From Toxorhynchites rutilus septentrionalis (lineage: Eukaryota; Arthropoda; Insecta; Diptera; Culicidae), in assembly GCF_029784135.1 (NCBI RefSeq), contig NC_073745.1, positions 101,408,904-101,472,903 of the forward strand: a stretch of 64,000 nt of DNA, in the 5' to 3' direction. Position numbers and translations under genes: made by a program. Positions within the stretch are counted from its first letter, which is position 1; each line of letters opens with the position of its first letter. This document shows, one piece after another, positions 11,006 through 21,191 of the stretch. Under the pieces are notes generated by a model that was given only the letters and a program-made list of their open reading frames with translations, had not been told where the DNA came from and did not search any database.

Positions 11006-14000
11006 TTCAAATAGAGAGGTCGGAGATATCACTGTTTTACAGTGGAATTGTCGTAGTCTTATCCCTAAATTGGATGCATTCAAATTTTTAATTCATAAGT
11101 TCAATTGTGATGTTTTTGCTCCGTCCGAAACTTGGCTTTCTTTGCGAGATGATCTCTCTTTCCACGATTTTAATATTATACGCTTGGACCGTGATGACAG
11201 ATACGGAGGGGTGCTATTGGGGATCAGTAAGTGCCACTCATTTTTTCGAATTGACCTTCCACCTATAGGAGGGATCGAAGCTGTTGCTTGTCACGTAAAC
11301 ATTAAAGGCAAAGACCTCTGTATTGTCAGCTTGTATTGGCCTCCGAGAGCTGCGGTTAGCCGCAAACAACTTGATGACATGTGCTCACTCCTTCCTGAGC
11401 CACGCTTGATCTTGGGAGACTTCAACTCTCACGGAACTGCCTGGGGGGAACAGTACGACGACAATCGTTCATCGTTGATCTATGACCTTTGTAACAGCTT
11501 CAATATGACCGTTTTGAATACTGGGGAAACAACACGTGTACCTAAACCTCCTGCTAACCCAAGTGCTCTTGACCTCTCGCTTTGCTCGAATTCACTATCG
11601 TTAGATTGCAAGTGGAATGTAATCCAGGACCCCAACGGTAGTGATCATTTGCCAATCAAAATTTCCATCACCACTGGGTCGAGTTCTTCTGAATCTATAA
11701 ACATGGCATATGACCTCACAAGACACATTGACTGGAAAAAATATGCGGACGCGATTACTCTAGCCATCAATTCCAGAGATGGTTTACCTCCATTGGAGGA
11801 GTATAACTTCCTTTCTCGTTTGATATATGACAGCGCGGTTCGCGCTCAAACGAAACCCATCCCAGGTTCCACTATTCGTCGAAGGCCTCCCAATCCATGG
11901 TGGGATAGCAAATGTTCCAAGCTTTATCAGGATAAATCAAATGCATTTAAAGGTTTTCGAAAACGTGGAACCCCTGAAAATTTTCAAACGTATTTAGTCC
12001 TTGAGAATCAGTTCAAAAATTTGATCAAAGGGAAAAAACGTGCTAATTGGCGAAATTTCGTGGGAGGTTTGTCACGAGAAACGTCAATGAAAAAATTATG
12101 GAAAGTGGCTCGAAACATGAGTAATCGCTCTTCAACGAATGAAAGCGAGGAATATTCACATCGATGGATTTTGAATTTTGCACGGAAGGTTTGTCCCGAT
12201 TCCGTTCCCGTACAAAAAATTGTTCGAGATATTTCACAAGATAGGTGCGATCTTGATTCCGAGTTTTCGATGGTAGAATTCTCTCTTGCTCTCCTTTCAT
12301 GTAACAATTCTGCTCCGGGATCGGATAGAATTAAGTTCAACTTGCTGAAAAACCTCCCTGATGTGGCGAAACATCGCTTGTTGAATTTATTCAATCGGTT
12401 CCTGGAGCATAATATTGTTCCAGATGATTGGAGACAAGTACGAGTTATAGCTATTCAAAAACCCGGAAAACCCGCGTCCGACTTCAATTCGTACCGCCCA
12501 ATAGCAATGCTGTCTTGTATACGGAAATTGTTGGAGAAAATGATCTTGTTTCGCCTTGATCGATGGGTTGAAACGAATGGCCTACTCTCAGATACACAAT
12601 ATGGGTTCCGCAGGGGCAAGGGGACGAATGATTGTCTTGCGTTGCTTTCTTCAGAAATTCAAATGGCTTACGCCGAAAAAAAACAGAGTCACTGGGAGAA
12701 ACAGAAACGCTCTTTAAAGGAACGCTCGAAGCGTACTTTTGCGGAAATTTTAAAGGGCGCTTCTCCACCGGCCGAACAACAACAAGAACAACCAATCCCC
12801 ACACACAATGTCTTCTCCACGTTGCCAGTTGACGAAGTAGAAGCGGACACTGAGTAGAAGCTGAAGAGGGCACACCGTTCATTTTCCGCAGGGGCAAGGG
12901 GACGAATGATTGTCTTGCGTTGCTTTCTTCAGAAATTCAACTGGCTTACGCCGAAAAAAAACAAATGGCTTCAGTATTCTTGGACATAAAGGGGGCCTTT
13001 GATTCTGTTTCAATAGAGGTTTTGTCAGACAAATTACACTCTCGGGGTCTGCCGCCTCTATTGAATAATATGTTATATAACTTGCTTTGTGAGAAACATT
13101 TGAACTTTTCTCACGGAGATTCGGCAGTAAGTCGGTTCTCTTACATGGGCCTCCCCCAGGGCTCATGTTTAAGCCCCCTTTTGTACAACTTCTATGTAAG
13201 CGACATCGACAATTGCCTTACACAAAATTGCAGCCTAAGACAACTTGCAGATGATGGAGTGGTGTCTGTCGTAGGATCTAACGAATCCGACCTGCAAGGA
13301 CCCTTACAAGATACTTTGAACAATTTTTCAAACTGGGCCATTGGGCTAGGGATCGAATTCTCCACGGAGAAAACAGAGATGGTGGTTTTTTCTAGGAAGC
13401 ATAGACCAGCAAAACCAAAGCTTCAACTTTTGGGTAAACCGATCACTCATGCTATGTCATTCAAGTATCTTGGGGTCTGGTTCGACTCCAAATGTACTTG
13501 GGGGCCCATATTAGGTATCTGAGTAAAAAATGCCAACAAATAATAAACTTTTTCCGTAAAATTACCGGCACCTGGTGGGGAGCCCATCCCGAAGATCTTA
13601 TAATGTTGTATCGAACAACTATTCTCTCAGTGATGGAGTATGGCAGTTTCTGTTTTCAATCAGCTGCCAAAACACACCTCATTAAACTCGAACGAATTCA
13701 GTATCTTTGTCTACGTATCGCGTTGGGATGTATGCCCTCAACGCATACCATGAGTCTCGAGGTTTTGGCAGGCCTACTCCCACTAAAAGATTGCTTCAAT
13801 TTATTATCTCTTCGGTTCTTCATCCGGTGTAAGGTTATGAACCCATTGGTGATCGGAAATTTTGAGCAGCTGATCGAGCTAAATTTTCACTCCGGATTCA
13901 TGAGTTCATATCATGAATTCATCTCCATGCAGGTTGATCCTTCTTCGTATATTCCCAACCGTGTTTGTTTCCCTGACTACATCAATTCCTCTGTGCATTT

Positions 14001-14958
14001 TTATCTGTCCATGAAGCAAGATATCCATGGATATTCAGATTACCAACGATCGAGGATCGCTCCAACGATCTTCGATGAAAAGTATGGGGGTATCAATTTT
14101 GATAATATGTACTTTACTGATGGGTCCACTATAAACGAGTCCACAGGATTTGGAGTGTTCAACGAATTTTTTAGCACCTCACACAGTCTTCAGAATCCTT
14201 GCTCAGTGTATATTGCTGAATTGGCAGCAATTCATTGGGCGCTGGACAGCGTCGCCTCACGACCTGTTGAACACTATTACATTGTAACGGATAGTCTTAG
14301 CTCTGTCGAAGCTATCCGTTCAGTGAGGCCGGAAAAGCACTCGCCGTACTTCCTTGAGAGAATACGAGAAATTTTGAGTGCTTTATCCAGACGCTAGTAT
14401 GTCATTACTTTTATCTGGGTCCCTTCACATTGCTCCATTCCGGGTAATGAGAGGGCTGACTCATTAGCAAAGGTAGGTGCAATTGAAGGCGATATTTATC
14501 AGCGTCAAATCGCCTTCAATGAATTTTATTCTTTAGTCCGCAAAAATACCATCGCCAACTGGCAACGCAAATGGAATGAAGATGAATTGGGCCGGTGGTT
14601 TCACTCAATTTCCCCTAAGGTTAGCCTCAAACCGTGGTTCAAAAGTCTGGACTTGAGTCGGGACTTTATTCGCACCTTCTCCCGACTCATGTCCAATCAC
14701 TGTTCGTTAGATGCGCTACTCTTTCGTTTCAATCTTGCCAGTAGCAATCTCTGTGTTTGTGGCCAAGGTTACCACGACATCGAGCACGTTGTTTGGTCGT
14801 GCGAGGTGTATCTTGTTGCCAGATCGAATTTAGAAAACTCCCTTCAGACCCGAGGTAGACTGCCCAATGTACCGGTGAGAGATGTGTTGGCTCGGTTAGA
14901 CCTCGATTACATGTCCCTAATATATGTTTTCCTTAAAACTATCGATCTTCATGTGTGA
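10998..14958 (+). pseudogene. LINE A ORF2: endonuclease, reverse transcriptase, RNase H
   Basis: Domain order is readable. An APE-type endonuclease comes first (QWNCRSL; LILGDFNSHGTAWG; GSDHLPI). The reverse transcriptase follows (APGSDRIKFNLLKNL; KPASDFNSYRPIAMLSC; GLPQGSCLSPLLYNFY; LADDGVV as the catalytic box). RNase H (YFTDGSTINES; AELAAIHWAL; VTDSLSSVEA; WVPSHCSIPGNERADSLAK) and a Cys/His tail (LCVCGQGYHDIEHVVWSC) end the protein. Defects: an ORF1 fragment and a duplication inserted at 12684-12963, which adds a stop at 12855; a one-base gain near 13502 (frameshift); and TAG at 14395 where the other copy has a Cys codon. It makes the cDNA of the element by target-primed reverse transcription. 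This copy cannot encode the full enzyme. Confidence 0.92.
12684..12963 (+). repeat. Template-switch scar: ORF1 segment plus ORF2 duplication
   Basis: 12686-12884 repeats ORF1 sequence of 10429-10627 with an 8-nt gain (TGAGTAGA). It is followed at 12885-12963 by a second copy of ORF2 sequence 12606-12683. The junctions show microhomology (TTCC on one side, ACA/GAG on the other). The other LINE A copy lacks this arrangement. Confidence 0.88.
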
Positions 14959-15336
14959 TTGTCCGTACACCCTTATCCTCTCCTTTTTTTTCCTTCGCGA
15001 GCGACTGTTTCCCTTCTGACTAACTATAGAATAAGCTGAAATGTATATACATAATAGATATAATAATAGATTTAAGAATTGAGTATGATGAGCGTGAGTG
15101 TGAATGCGAGTGTGAACATTGTACAATATCCTTATATCCCCTCCTTTTCCAAGAGAAACTATGTCACCCTTCTAATCTCGAGTCGACCGCGAGTAATCGG
15201 TTTCCTACTTTATTAACCCTAGATTTAAGGAAGCATGTTTATATATACTATTAAAAGTATAGCTAAGAGTTCGGCTCCTTTAAACCTATGTAACTGAGCC
15301 TGTAAAAATAAATGACTTAAATAAAACGTTTAATGA

Positions 15337-15803
15337 TATTTCCTTCGGTGTGTCCCCGTTTCATATCCCTCCTATCCGATCGATAAACTTTTACTTAGTC
15401 GCGGCAATACATACACACACTCTTTACAGATGCACGGGCCGAAGGTTGTGCAGTCCACTGATCATTCATCAAGAGCCAAAGGTTGTACCGCTCATGACAA
15501 CTCTACACGAGCTGATGATTGCGCCGGATAGTGACCATTCTATCCTGGATTCCTCGAGTCGAGAAAGACGCACCACGCTAGATATGGGGTACAGACTAGG
15601 TGGCGTTGCAACATACCAATTATGAGAACACTTGTAATTCTAACCTCGAGCCAACCGCGAGTAATCGGTTACATATTACTAACATAGTTGTAAGACAAAA
15701 ATTGTCAAAATATTGGACTCCCCGTCATCGTCAGGCTAACGCCACATATTGTGCCTTAATGCCACATATTGTGCCTTAATAAAATATATATTTTGGAAAA
15801 AAA
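15337..15803 (+). other. LINE B copy 1, 3' UTR
   Basis: It matches 53714-54226 nearly base for base, apart from small deletions, and ends TATATATTTTGG plus an A run. It carries the remainder of the duplicated LINE A target at its start. Confidence 0.85.
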
Positions 15804-15815
15804 AAACTGTGTGCT

Positions 15816-17384
15816 GTTCGTAGTGACTGTACAGTTGTGAAAATAGATGATAATTGTTCCGGAAATATATCTGGAAGGTATTTCCTGTCTGTTTGCTTTA
15901 GTGTGGCATTTTTTCTGAGTAGTAGACTGTTGCTGATTTTCTTCTATCTACTGTATAATTAATTACACCTGCCACGGACTTCTCTGAGGATGTTTGAGAA
16001 ACAGTTGTCCTGGGAAACATCTTATAGTTGGTTTTTGCTGCATATGGTTTCTTCTCAAATTTCTTAGCAATCGTTTAATTCTGAGGTATGTTTCTAATTC
16101 CTTTGAGAGTGCTCTGCTGACTCGTAGTATCCGAATTGTTCTTCCTTTGGGGTCGTTTCCTTGAGGATATGTGTTGATGATTTGAAATTCGGGGTTGAAA
16201 TCGCAAATGTTATTTTCATGTCTTATTTTATTACTAATACATCAAGGTACACGGTCGAATGAGTTGATAATATTGCTGTTTTCCTAAATTCTGGTAGCTT
16301 CTATTAGGTTTACGGATGTCAGTACATTTTAATGGATAACTTTAGTTTTCGCAAATTGGATGCTTTATGAAATATTTTGTACTTGTCCTATTAATAAATC
16401 TAAACCTAATGTTTAGGTTCATGATTTCTTGTTAGCCTAAGCTTCACTTTTATATTATCCTATTCGTTTTGATTTCGATTTGATTATTAATTTTGGTTTG
16501 TTGGTTGTTTTTTTCTAAAAATTGTTTCTTCGTTTTTAATAATGTTTCTAACTAGTTATTGATCTCGACTAAATCATTGATCTAGATAATTAAGATTTTC
16601 TCTTAATTTCTCTTTTCTTCTTATTATTATTCATACTTCCTAGGAATAAACTTTGTTAAATTGGACATTTTTTAACTTTTTAGAATGCTTTTATAATATG
16701 CGTTTTGAATTGTATTTTTAGACTGATAAAATCTAAGCCTCTTCTAAATCAAATATGGAGTTTGTAATAAGTGAATCTAATTTGATTGCATGGAAGATTT
16801 AGTTTGACTTTATCGTTATTCTTATTTTTTTTCAAGCTCAATGTTACAAAGTTTTTATTGTTACTCTGATCGCAAATTTGTAAAGATATTTGATAAGAAA
16901 TTGTTTTATGCGTTTCTGAATTAAGATAGGAAAACGAAAGTTTGGATTGGTATTCACGTAATACTGGAAAGATTGAGAGAGGGATTTCGGACGAATTTAT
17001 TTTTGTGGATCTTCGGAAAGGATGCTGGATAACATAGAATCTGGTTCTGTACTCTAGATTTTTTTCATATCGAGTTTCCTTTGCTCTCCATCTCCAATTT
17101 GTAGAATATTTCGCGAGGAGAGTGCACTTTATTATTAAACATGGTGCATGCGATTCTTCCACCTAGAGCTGTGCAGTTCTGTATCGTTAGTTATGGTGTC
17201 GAATGGGTCCCGACTTTGAAAATTTCCAAGAGAGTTCTGTTATAAGTGGTCCTAAATGCAGGTGCAAAAGCATTTAGTTAAACTCTTTCTCACGTTGTTG
17301 ATGGAATCAATTGGGATAATCGTTGCATATCGCGAAAATATATCTAGAAAGATAAAAATATGTTAGGGTTGTGGATAAACTAAT
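15816..17384 (-). pseudogene. Errantivirus internal remnant, unassigned
   Basis: This continues errantivirus sequence on the far side of the LINE B insertion. A 137-codon minus-strand frame (17162-16749) includes YRTRFYVIQHPFRR and a lysine-rich tail. Further on, the minus strand reads a short frame with TYPQGNDPKGRTIRI. By position these lie between integrase and env, but I could not match them to a named domain. Confidence 0.4.
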
Positions 17385-17933
17385 CTAAGTGTCTAGAGGC
17401 TTTGTAGCATCTGATGTAGAATCTGGATGTCTATTGTCTGTAGTGCAAATGCGACAAAGCCTCATGAATTGTTGTATCTTACGCTTCATTTTTGGAAAGT
17501 AATAGCGATTTGAAATTTGTGTGTAAGTTTCCCATGCGTCTCGGTGTTCACTATCGTGCGTTTGTTCTATTATTGCATTCTGAACATCAGCTGTTCTCAA
17601 ATCTATCAAACATTTTCGAATTATGAAGATTCTAAATGGTTTGCCTCTACTAAAGTAGTTCTTATATAACGTTCGGATTGTTTGGATCAGGTTCTCTGGG
17701 CAAAATATACAGGTTGATCGTTTTAGATCTAAGAATTTATTGAAGAGTTTGATGAGATAGTGGTCGTCGAAATTTGATTTTGTTATGGTTCGTCTGAACA
17801 CACGTGGGAATATTTCCTCGTGCGTTTCCTTCTCTTCTGTTCCTATTTTCAGAATTATTTGGTTACTGAAATTATTCAGCGCTGATTCCGTGAGAGGAAT
17901 ACATGCCGAATCGTTAGTGTTAACGGAGCGCAT
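17385..17933 (-). pseudogene. Errantivirus pol fragment: integrase zinc finger
   Basis: The 182-codon minus-strand frame ends with an HHCC-type finger: histidines in QTHDSEHRDAW and cysteines in MRLCRICTTDNRHPD, with the expected YYFPKMKRKIQQF between them. The upstream part resembles the RNase H/integrase linker. The DDE catalytic core that should follow is not readable. It once formed the N-terminal domain of integrase. Confidence 0.65.
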
Positions 17934-18176
17934 TGTAGCATCGTCAGAAGAGAGGATTTTATAGCTTGATTCAGGAGGAGTACTTCCTTCAGCGTCGTTA
18001 TGATTTATTTGCTGATGTACAGTGGGGAGGCCGTAAGCTGAGACTGGAACTTAATTTCCTAAATAGAAGTCTTCTTTGCTTTCCTCGATAGTGTGATGAA
18101 CAAATTTTGTATTGTTCGAACTCATATGTGTGGTTATGTCTTCAGGATATTTTCTGTAAATCTTTATTATACTTCA

Positions 18177-18626
18177 TTATACTTGTTTAATTGAATTTCT
18201 TTCGTTTGGAAATAAATTAAATTTAGCAAATCTATTCTCGGAATGAGAACCATGAATATTTTTAATATTTATTGTTTGAGTGACGCGGCATTTGTCTAGG
18301 TTTACATATTTTGGGCAAATGTAGTTTTTGTTAGCACCTGTATCTATTAAAAACTTCAAAGATCCTTTACTCGTTGAAATATATGGAAGGAAATTGTCTA
18401 ATCCTTCATTATCGTTTTCCTCTATTAGATGAAAATTTATTTCGTCATTTTCATCTTTGTCATTTTTTATTATTACTTGTGTTGGTTCTCGAGATATGCT
18501 AGGTATAGATTCGTGGTAATTTATGAGTCCTTGTGGATAATTAAATTGATGTTTTGGCCTATTCATGGAATTAACTTGGCTTGATCTTATAGAAGGATCA
18601 ACTTCCATGGGAATGGGATTCGTCAT
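18177..18626 (-). pseudogene. Errantivirus Gag C-terminus and protease start
   Basis: The minus-strand frame holds an acidic Gag tail (PMEVDPSIRSSQVN) and then the aspartic protease active site (LKFLIDTGANKNYI, with DTGA). The frame stops soon after, and the rest of protease and all of reverse transcriptase are missing. Confidence 0.7.
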
Positions 18627-18639
18627 TTGAATCGGTTTA

Positions 18640-19190
18640 GGTGCAAAGACATTTTGCGGAGGGATATTATTGTTATTTTGAGAGAAATAACTGGGGGGAA
18701 ATTGTTGAAATTGTTGTGGGTAATATTGTTGCTGTGGAAAATGTTGAATTGATTGCGATTGGTGGCAACGTGTGGTGAATAATCGTGGATTCCTTACATG
18801 ATTATTTGCGTATCTTGTTTTCGGGGGAAGTTGCGATGCCAGAGGAAAGCGGGTCGAAAATATTCAGTTTTGTTTAATCCAGGCCTGTTTTGAAAATTTC
18901 ATTCTTCCACGCAGGCGTCAAATGCTTCTCTCAATTTTGACGGTTGACGGACTCTAACATTGCCCCCTATTGGTTCGTTAAGCCCTGCTAGAAATACTTG
19001 CAACGCATTTTCCTTATGTGTTTTTATACGGTCTTCTCACAAGCTCGTGTCTGCTGTTGAGATTTGGACTGACCCGTAGGCTCGAGGCGTTTGCATTGCC
19101 TTCAGCACTTTTACTGCATTACAGAACATTTCGTTCGTTTGGGCAATGCAGTCACTACAAGATTTGTGAAATTTGTACCTGCCATTCCAG
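18640..19190 (-). pseudogene. Errantivirus Gag remnant
   Basis: On the minus strand a capsid-like piece (ALQVFLAGLNEPIGGNVR, near 18990-18940) is followed by a Q/P/F-rich stretch (QQFPPSYFSQNNNN). These are typical of gypsy/17.6-group Gag. Stops and deletions break it, and the N-terminus is short (a MNPGMAG start near 19188). Confidence 0.6.
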
Positions 19191-19610
19191 GGTTCATTTT
19201 CACACTCTTATTAGGCACTTATAAACGTTAAAAAATTATGTATCAGCACTCAGCACTTATTAATTAGGTAATTAAGTAATTAAGTTAGAGTTTTAGTTCG
19301 ATGTTTATCGTTTTTTTTTTATGTTAGTTTTACACTTTTATAATATTCAAGGAGTCGCTTACGGTTGGTCCGGGCTTGTCCCTCTTAATTAGTAAGGTTT
19401 ATGGTTTGGTGGAGGGATGAAGTTACAAAAAACTTGCATCCGTCCGTTAAAAATAATGTTATAATAATAATTTTAAGGTTACATACGTTAATCTGGAACG
19501 ATGGCTTCGGCTGTGTCCGGTCTCGATAAGGATAACTAATTCACGATATTGACTCGCGAACGCGCTGTTGCACTATCACTTTTCGATTCGCGAACACTTT
19601 AAGCTAAAAT

Positions 19611-19630
19611 CGATCCTACCGCCTGCGCCA
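19611..19630 (-). other. Errantivirus primer binding site (tRNA-Ser type)
   Basis: The minus strand reads TGGCGCAGGCGGTAGGATCG directly after the LTR. It closely resembles the site of Drosophila 17.6/297, which is primed by tRNA-Ser. Confidence 0.75.
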
Positions 19631-19912
19631 GTTAAATACCGAAAGGATTTCGGGTTAGAAAAAAATTACGACAAGAGCTAGTGAGCTATGTTGCTCCTGT
19701 TAAGGTTACGACAAGACTGATTTTATTTTATCTTTCACGTACAAAGCTAGCTTACAGTCTAACCTATTTGCCTATCTCTGTTTCCTTTCGTTCCTTCTTT
19801 CGTGTAGCCGTTTTATTATCTCAACCCGAGTCCTTATCTATGGCTGCATAATTTTCGTCGGTCGCATTTACCACATGGCTCTCATATTGCTCTTATTTTG
19901 TTATGGCATATA
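19630..19912 (-). repeat. Errantivirus 5' LTR (incomplete)
   Basis: It lies upstream of the primer binding site on the minus strand and contains AATAAAATAAAA. Its inner end resembles that of the 3' LTR, but the outer part does not, and it appears cut by the mariner that begins at about 19913. Confidence 0.5.
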
Positions 19913-20581
19913 TTAGGCTGTCAAAAAAGTCCTGCGGTATTTCCGCGAGGTGTCGTTGTAAGCGCGTAGTTCTAGTTGTATTCATTGTATCGTGTCATAC
20001 TATAGCTTGTTGGAAAGGTATTTTTGCACGCTATAATATAGTCCTTGACAGTGTTTTGTTTGGTTAAGTCGTTCGTGAGTTATAGTGTCGCAAATATGGA
20101 GCAAAATAAAGAGAAAATCCGACATATTTTACAGTACTACTATGACAAAGGCAAAAATGCATCTCAAGCTGCCAATAAAATTTGTGCTGTTTATGGACCC
20201 GATACAGTTTCCATTTCCACCGCACAACGATGGTTTCAACGTTTTCGTTCTGGTGTAGAGGTCGTCGAAGATGCGCCACGCTCCGGAAGGCCTGTCGTCG
20301 AAAATTGCGACAAAATCGCTGAATTAGCCGAGAATGACCGGCATAGTAGCAGCCGTAGCATCGGCCAAGAGCTGGGGATAAGTCATCAAACCGTTATTAA
20401 CCATTTGAAGAAGCTTGGATTCACAAAGAAGCTCGATGTATGGGTGCCACACACGTTGACGCAAAAAAACATCTTTGACCGTATCGACGCATGTGAATCG
20501 CTGCTGAATCGCAACAAAATCGACCCGTTTCTGAAGCGGATGGTGACTGGCGATGAAAAGTGGGTCACTTACGACAACGTC
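19913..20581 (+). mobile_element. Mariner fragment, plus arm of a palindrome
   Basis: It begins with a mariner-like terminus (TTAGGCTGTCAAAAAAGTCC), a 5' UTR and a transposase start at 20096 (MEQNKEKIRHILQYYYDKGK). The HTH domain, the WVPHTL motif and the first catalytic block (VTGDEKWVTYDN) are readable. It stops abruptly at 20581, where the inverted partner begins. The two later catalytic residues and the 3' terminus are missing. Confidence 0.88.
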
Positions 20582-21168
20582 CGAATTGAGCGTTTGGCCA
20601 TAGGGAAGCAGCTCACAATAGATTATTCCTTGACAATCCCACCAAACACACAGCAGAACCTTCCTGGCCGTTAATGAGGGCTTGGCCACCGTCTGAGCCG
20701 CTTCAGTGGGCTTCGACCACGACCGTTTGCGCTTCACGTTGTCGTAAGTGACCCACTTTTCATCGCCAGTCACCATCCGCTTCAGAAACGGGTCGATTTT
20801 GTTGCGATTCAGCAGCGATTCACATGCGTCGATACGGTCAAAGATGTTTTTTTGCGTCAACGTGTGTGGCACCCATACATCGAGCTTTTTTGTGAAACCA
20901 AGCTTCCTCAAATGGTTAATAACGGTTTGATGACTTATCCCCAGCTCTTGGCCGATGGTACGGCTGCTACTATGCCGGTCTTTCTCGGATAATTCAGCAG
21001 TTTTGTCGCAATTTTCGACGAGGCCTTCCGGAGCCTGGCGCATCTTCGATGACCTCTACACCAGAACGAAAACGTTGAAACCATCGTTGTGCGGTGGAAA
21101 TGGAAACTGTATCGGGTCCATAAACAGCACAAATTTTATTGGCAGCTTGAGATGCATTTTTGCCTTTT
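20582..21168 (-). mobile_element. Mariner fragment, minus arm and loop
   Basis: This is the same transposase on the opposite strand. It runs about 150 bp further into the gene (KRKRSW..LLCVWWDCQG, then the PYGQTLNSD region) than the plus arm. A frameshift lies near 21020. Its 5' UTR and terminus are absent. With the plus arm it makes an inverted repeat of about 433 bp (20149-20581 and 20736-21168) around a 154-bp loop. Confidence 0.88.
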
Positions 21169-21191
21169 ATTTGCATTTCACCCTTCAGCAC

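Larger units (their letters stand above)
8628..15325 (+). mobile_element. LINE A, copy 1 (full-length I-clade-like LINE)
   Basis: It contains a 5' UTR (8628-8832), ORF1, ORF2 and a 3' UTR ending in a TAAATAAAA-type tail. The duplication ACGTTTAATGA at 8617-8627 and 15326-15336 shows insertion at the end of the LINE B ORF. Gag-like ORF1, an endonuclease-RT-RNase H ORF2 and a non-poly(A) tail fit the I clade (compare MosquI of Aedes). The copy carries a 612-bp MITE in ORF1 and a roughly 280-bp rearrangement in ORF2. Confidence 0.92.
8035..15803 (+). mobile_element. LINE B, copy 1 (5'-truncated, split by LINE A)
   Basis: Only the 3' end of this LINE is present: the end of its ORF2 (8035-8616) and, after the LINE A insertion, its 3' UTR (15337-15803) ending in an A-rich tail. 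The 12-bp duplication AAACTGTGTGCT at 8023-8034 and 15804-15815 marks insertion into the errantivirus. The second copy at 53166-54226 is uninterrupted and confirms which pieces belong together. Confidence 0.9.
5940..19912 (-). mobile_element. Decayed errantivirus (Ty3/gypsy with env), interrupted
   Basis: Read on the minus strand, the order is 5' LTR (about 19912-19630), tRNA-Ser-type primer binding site, gag remnant, aspartic protease, integrase zinc finger, degenerate sequence, env, purine-rich tract and 3' LTR (6272-5940). Reverse transcriptase and RNase H are missing between protease and integrase (about 17940-18170), so the copy is internally deleted. About 7.8 kb of plus-strand LINE sequence (8035-15815, including one duplicated target) interrupts it. 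The LTRs share their inner end (AGTTAA..ACC/CTTTTCGG) but differ a lot elsewhere. It is therefore either old or a composite of two related elements. Confidence 0.75.
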
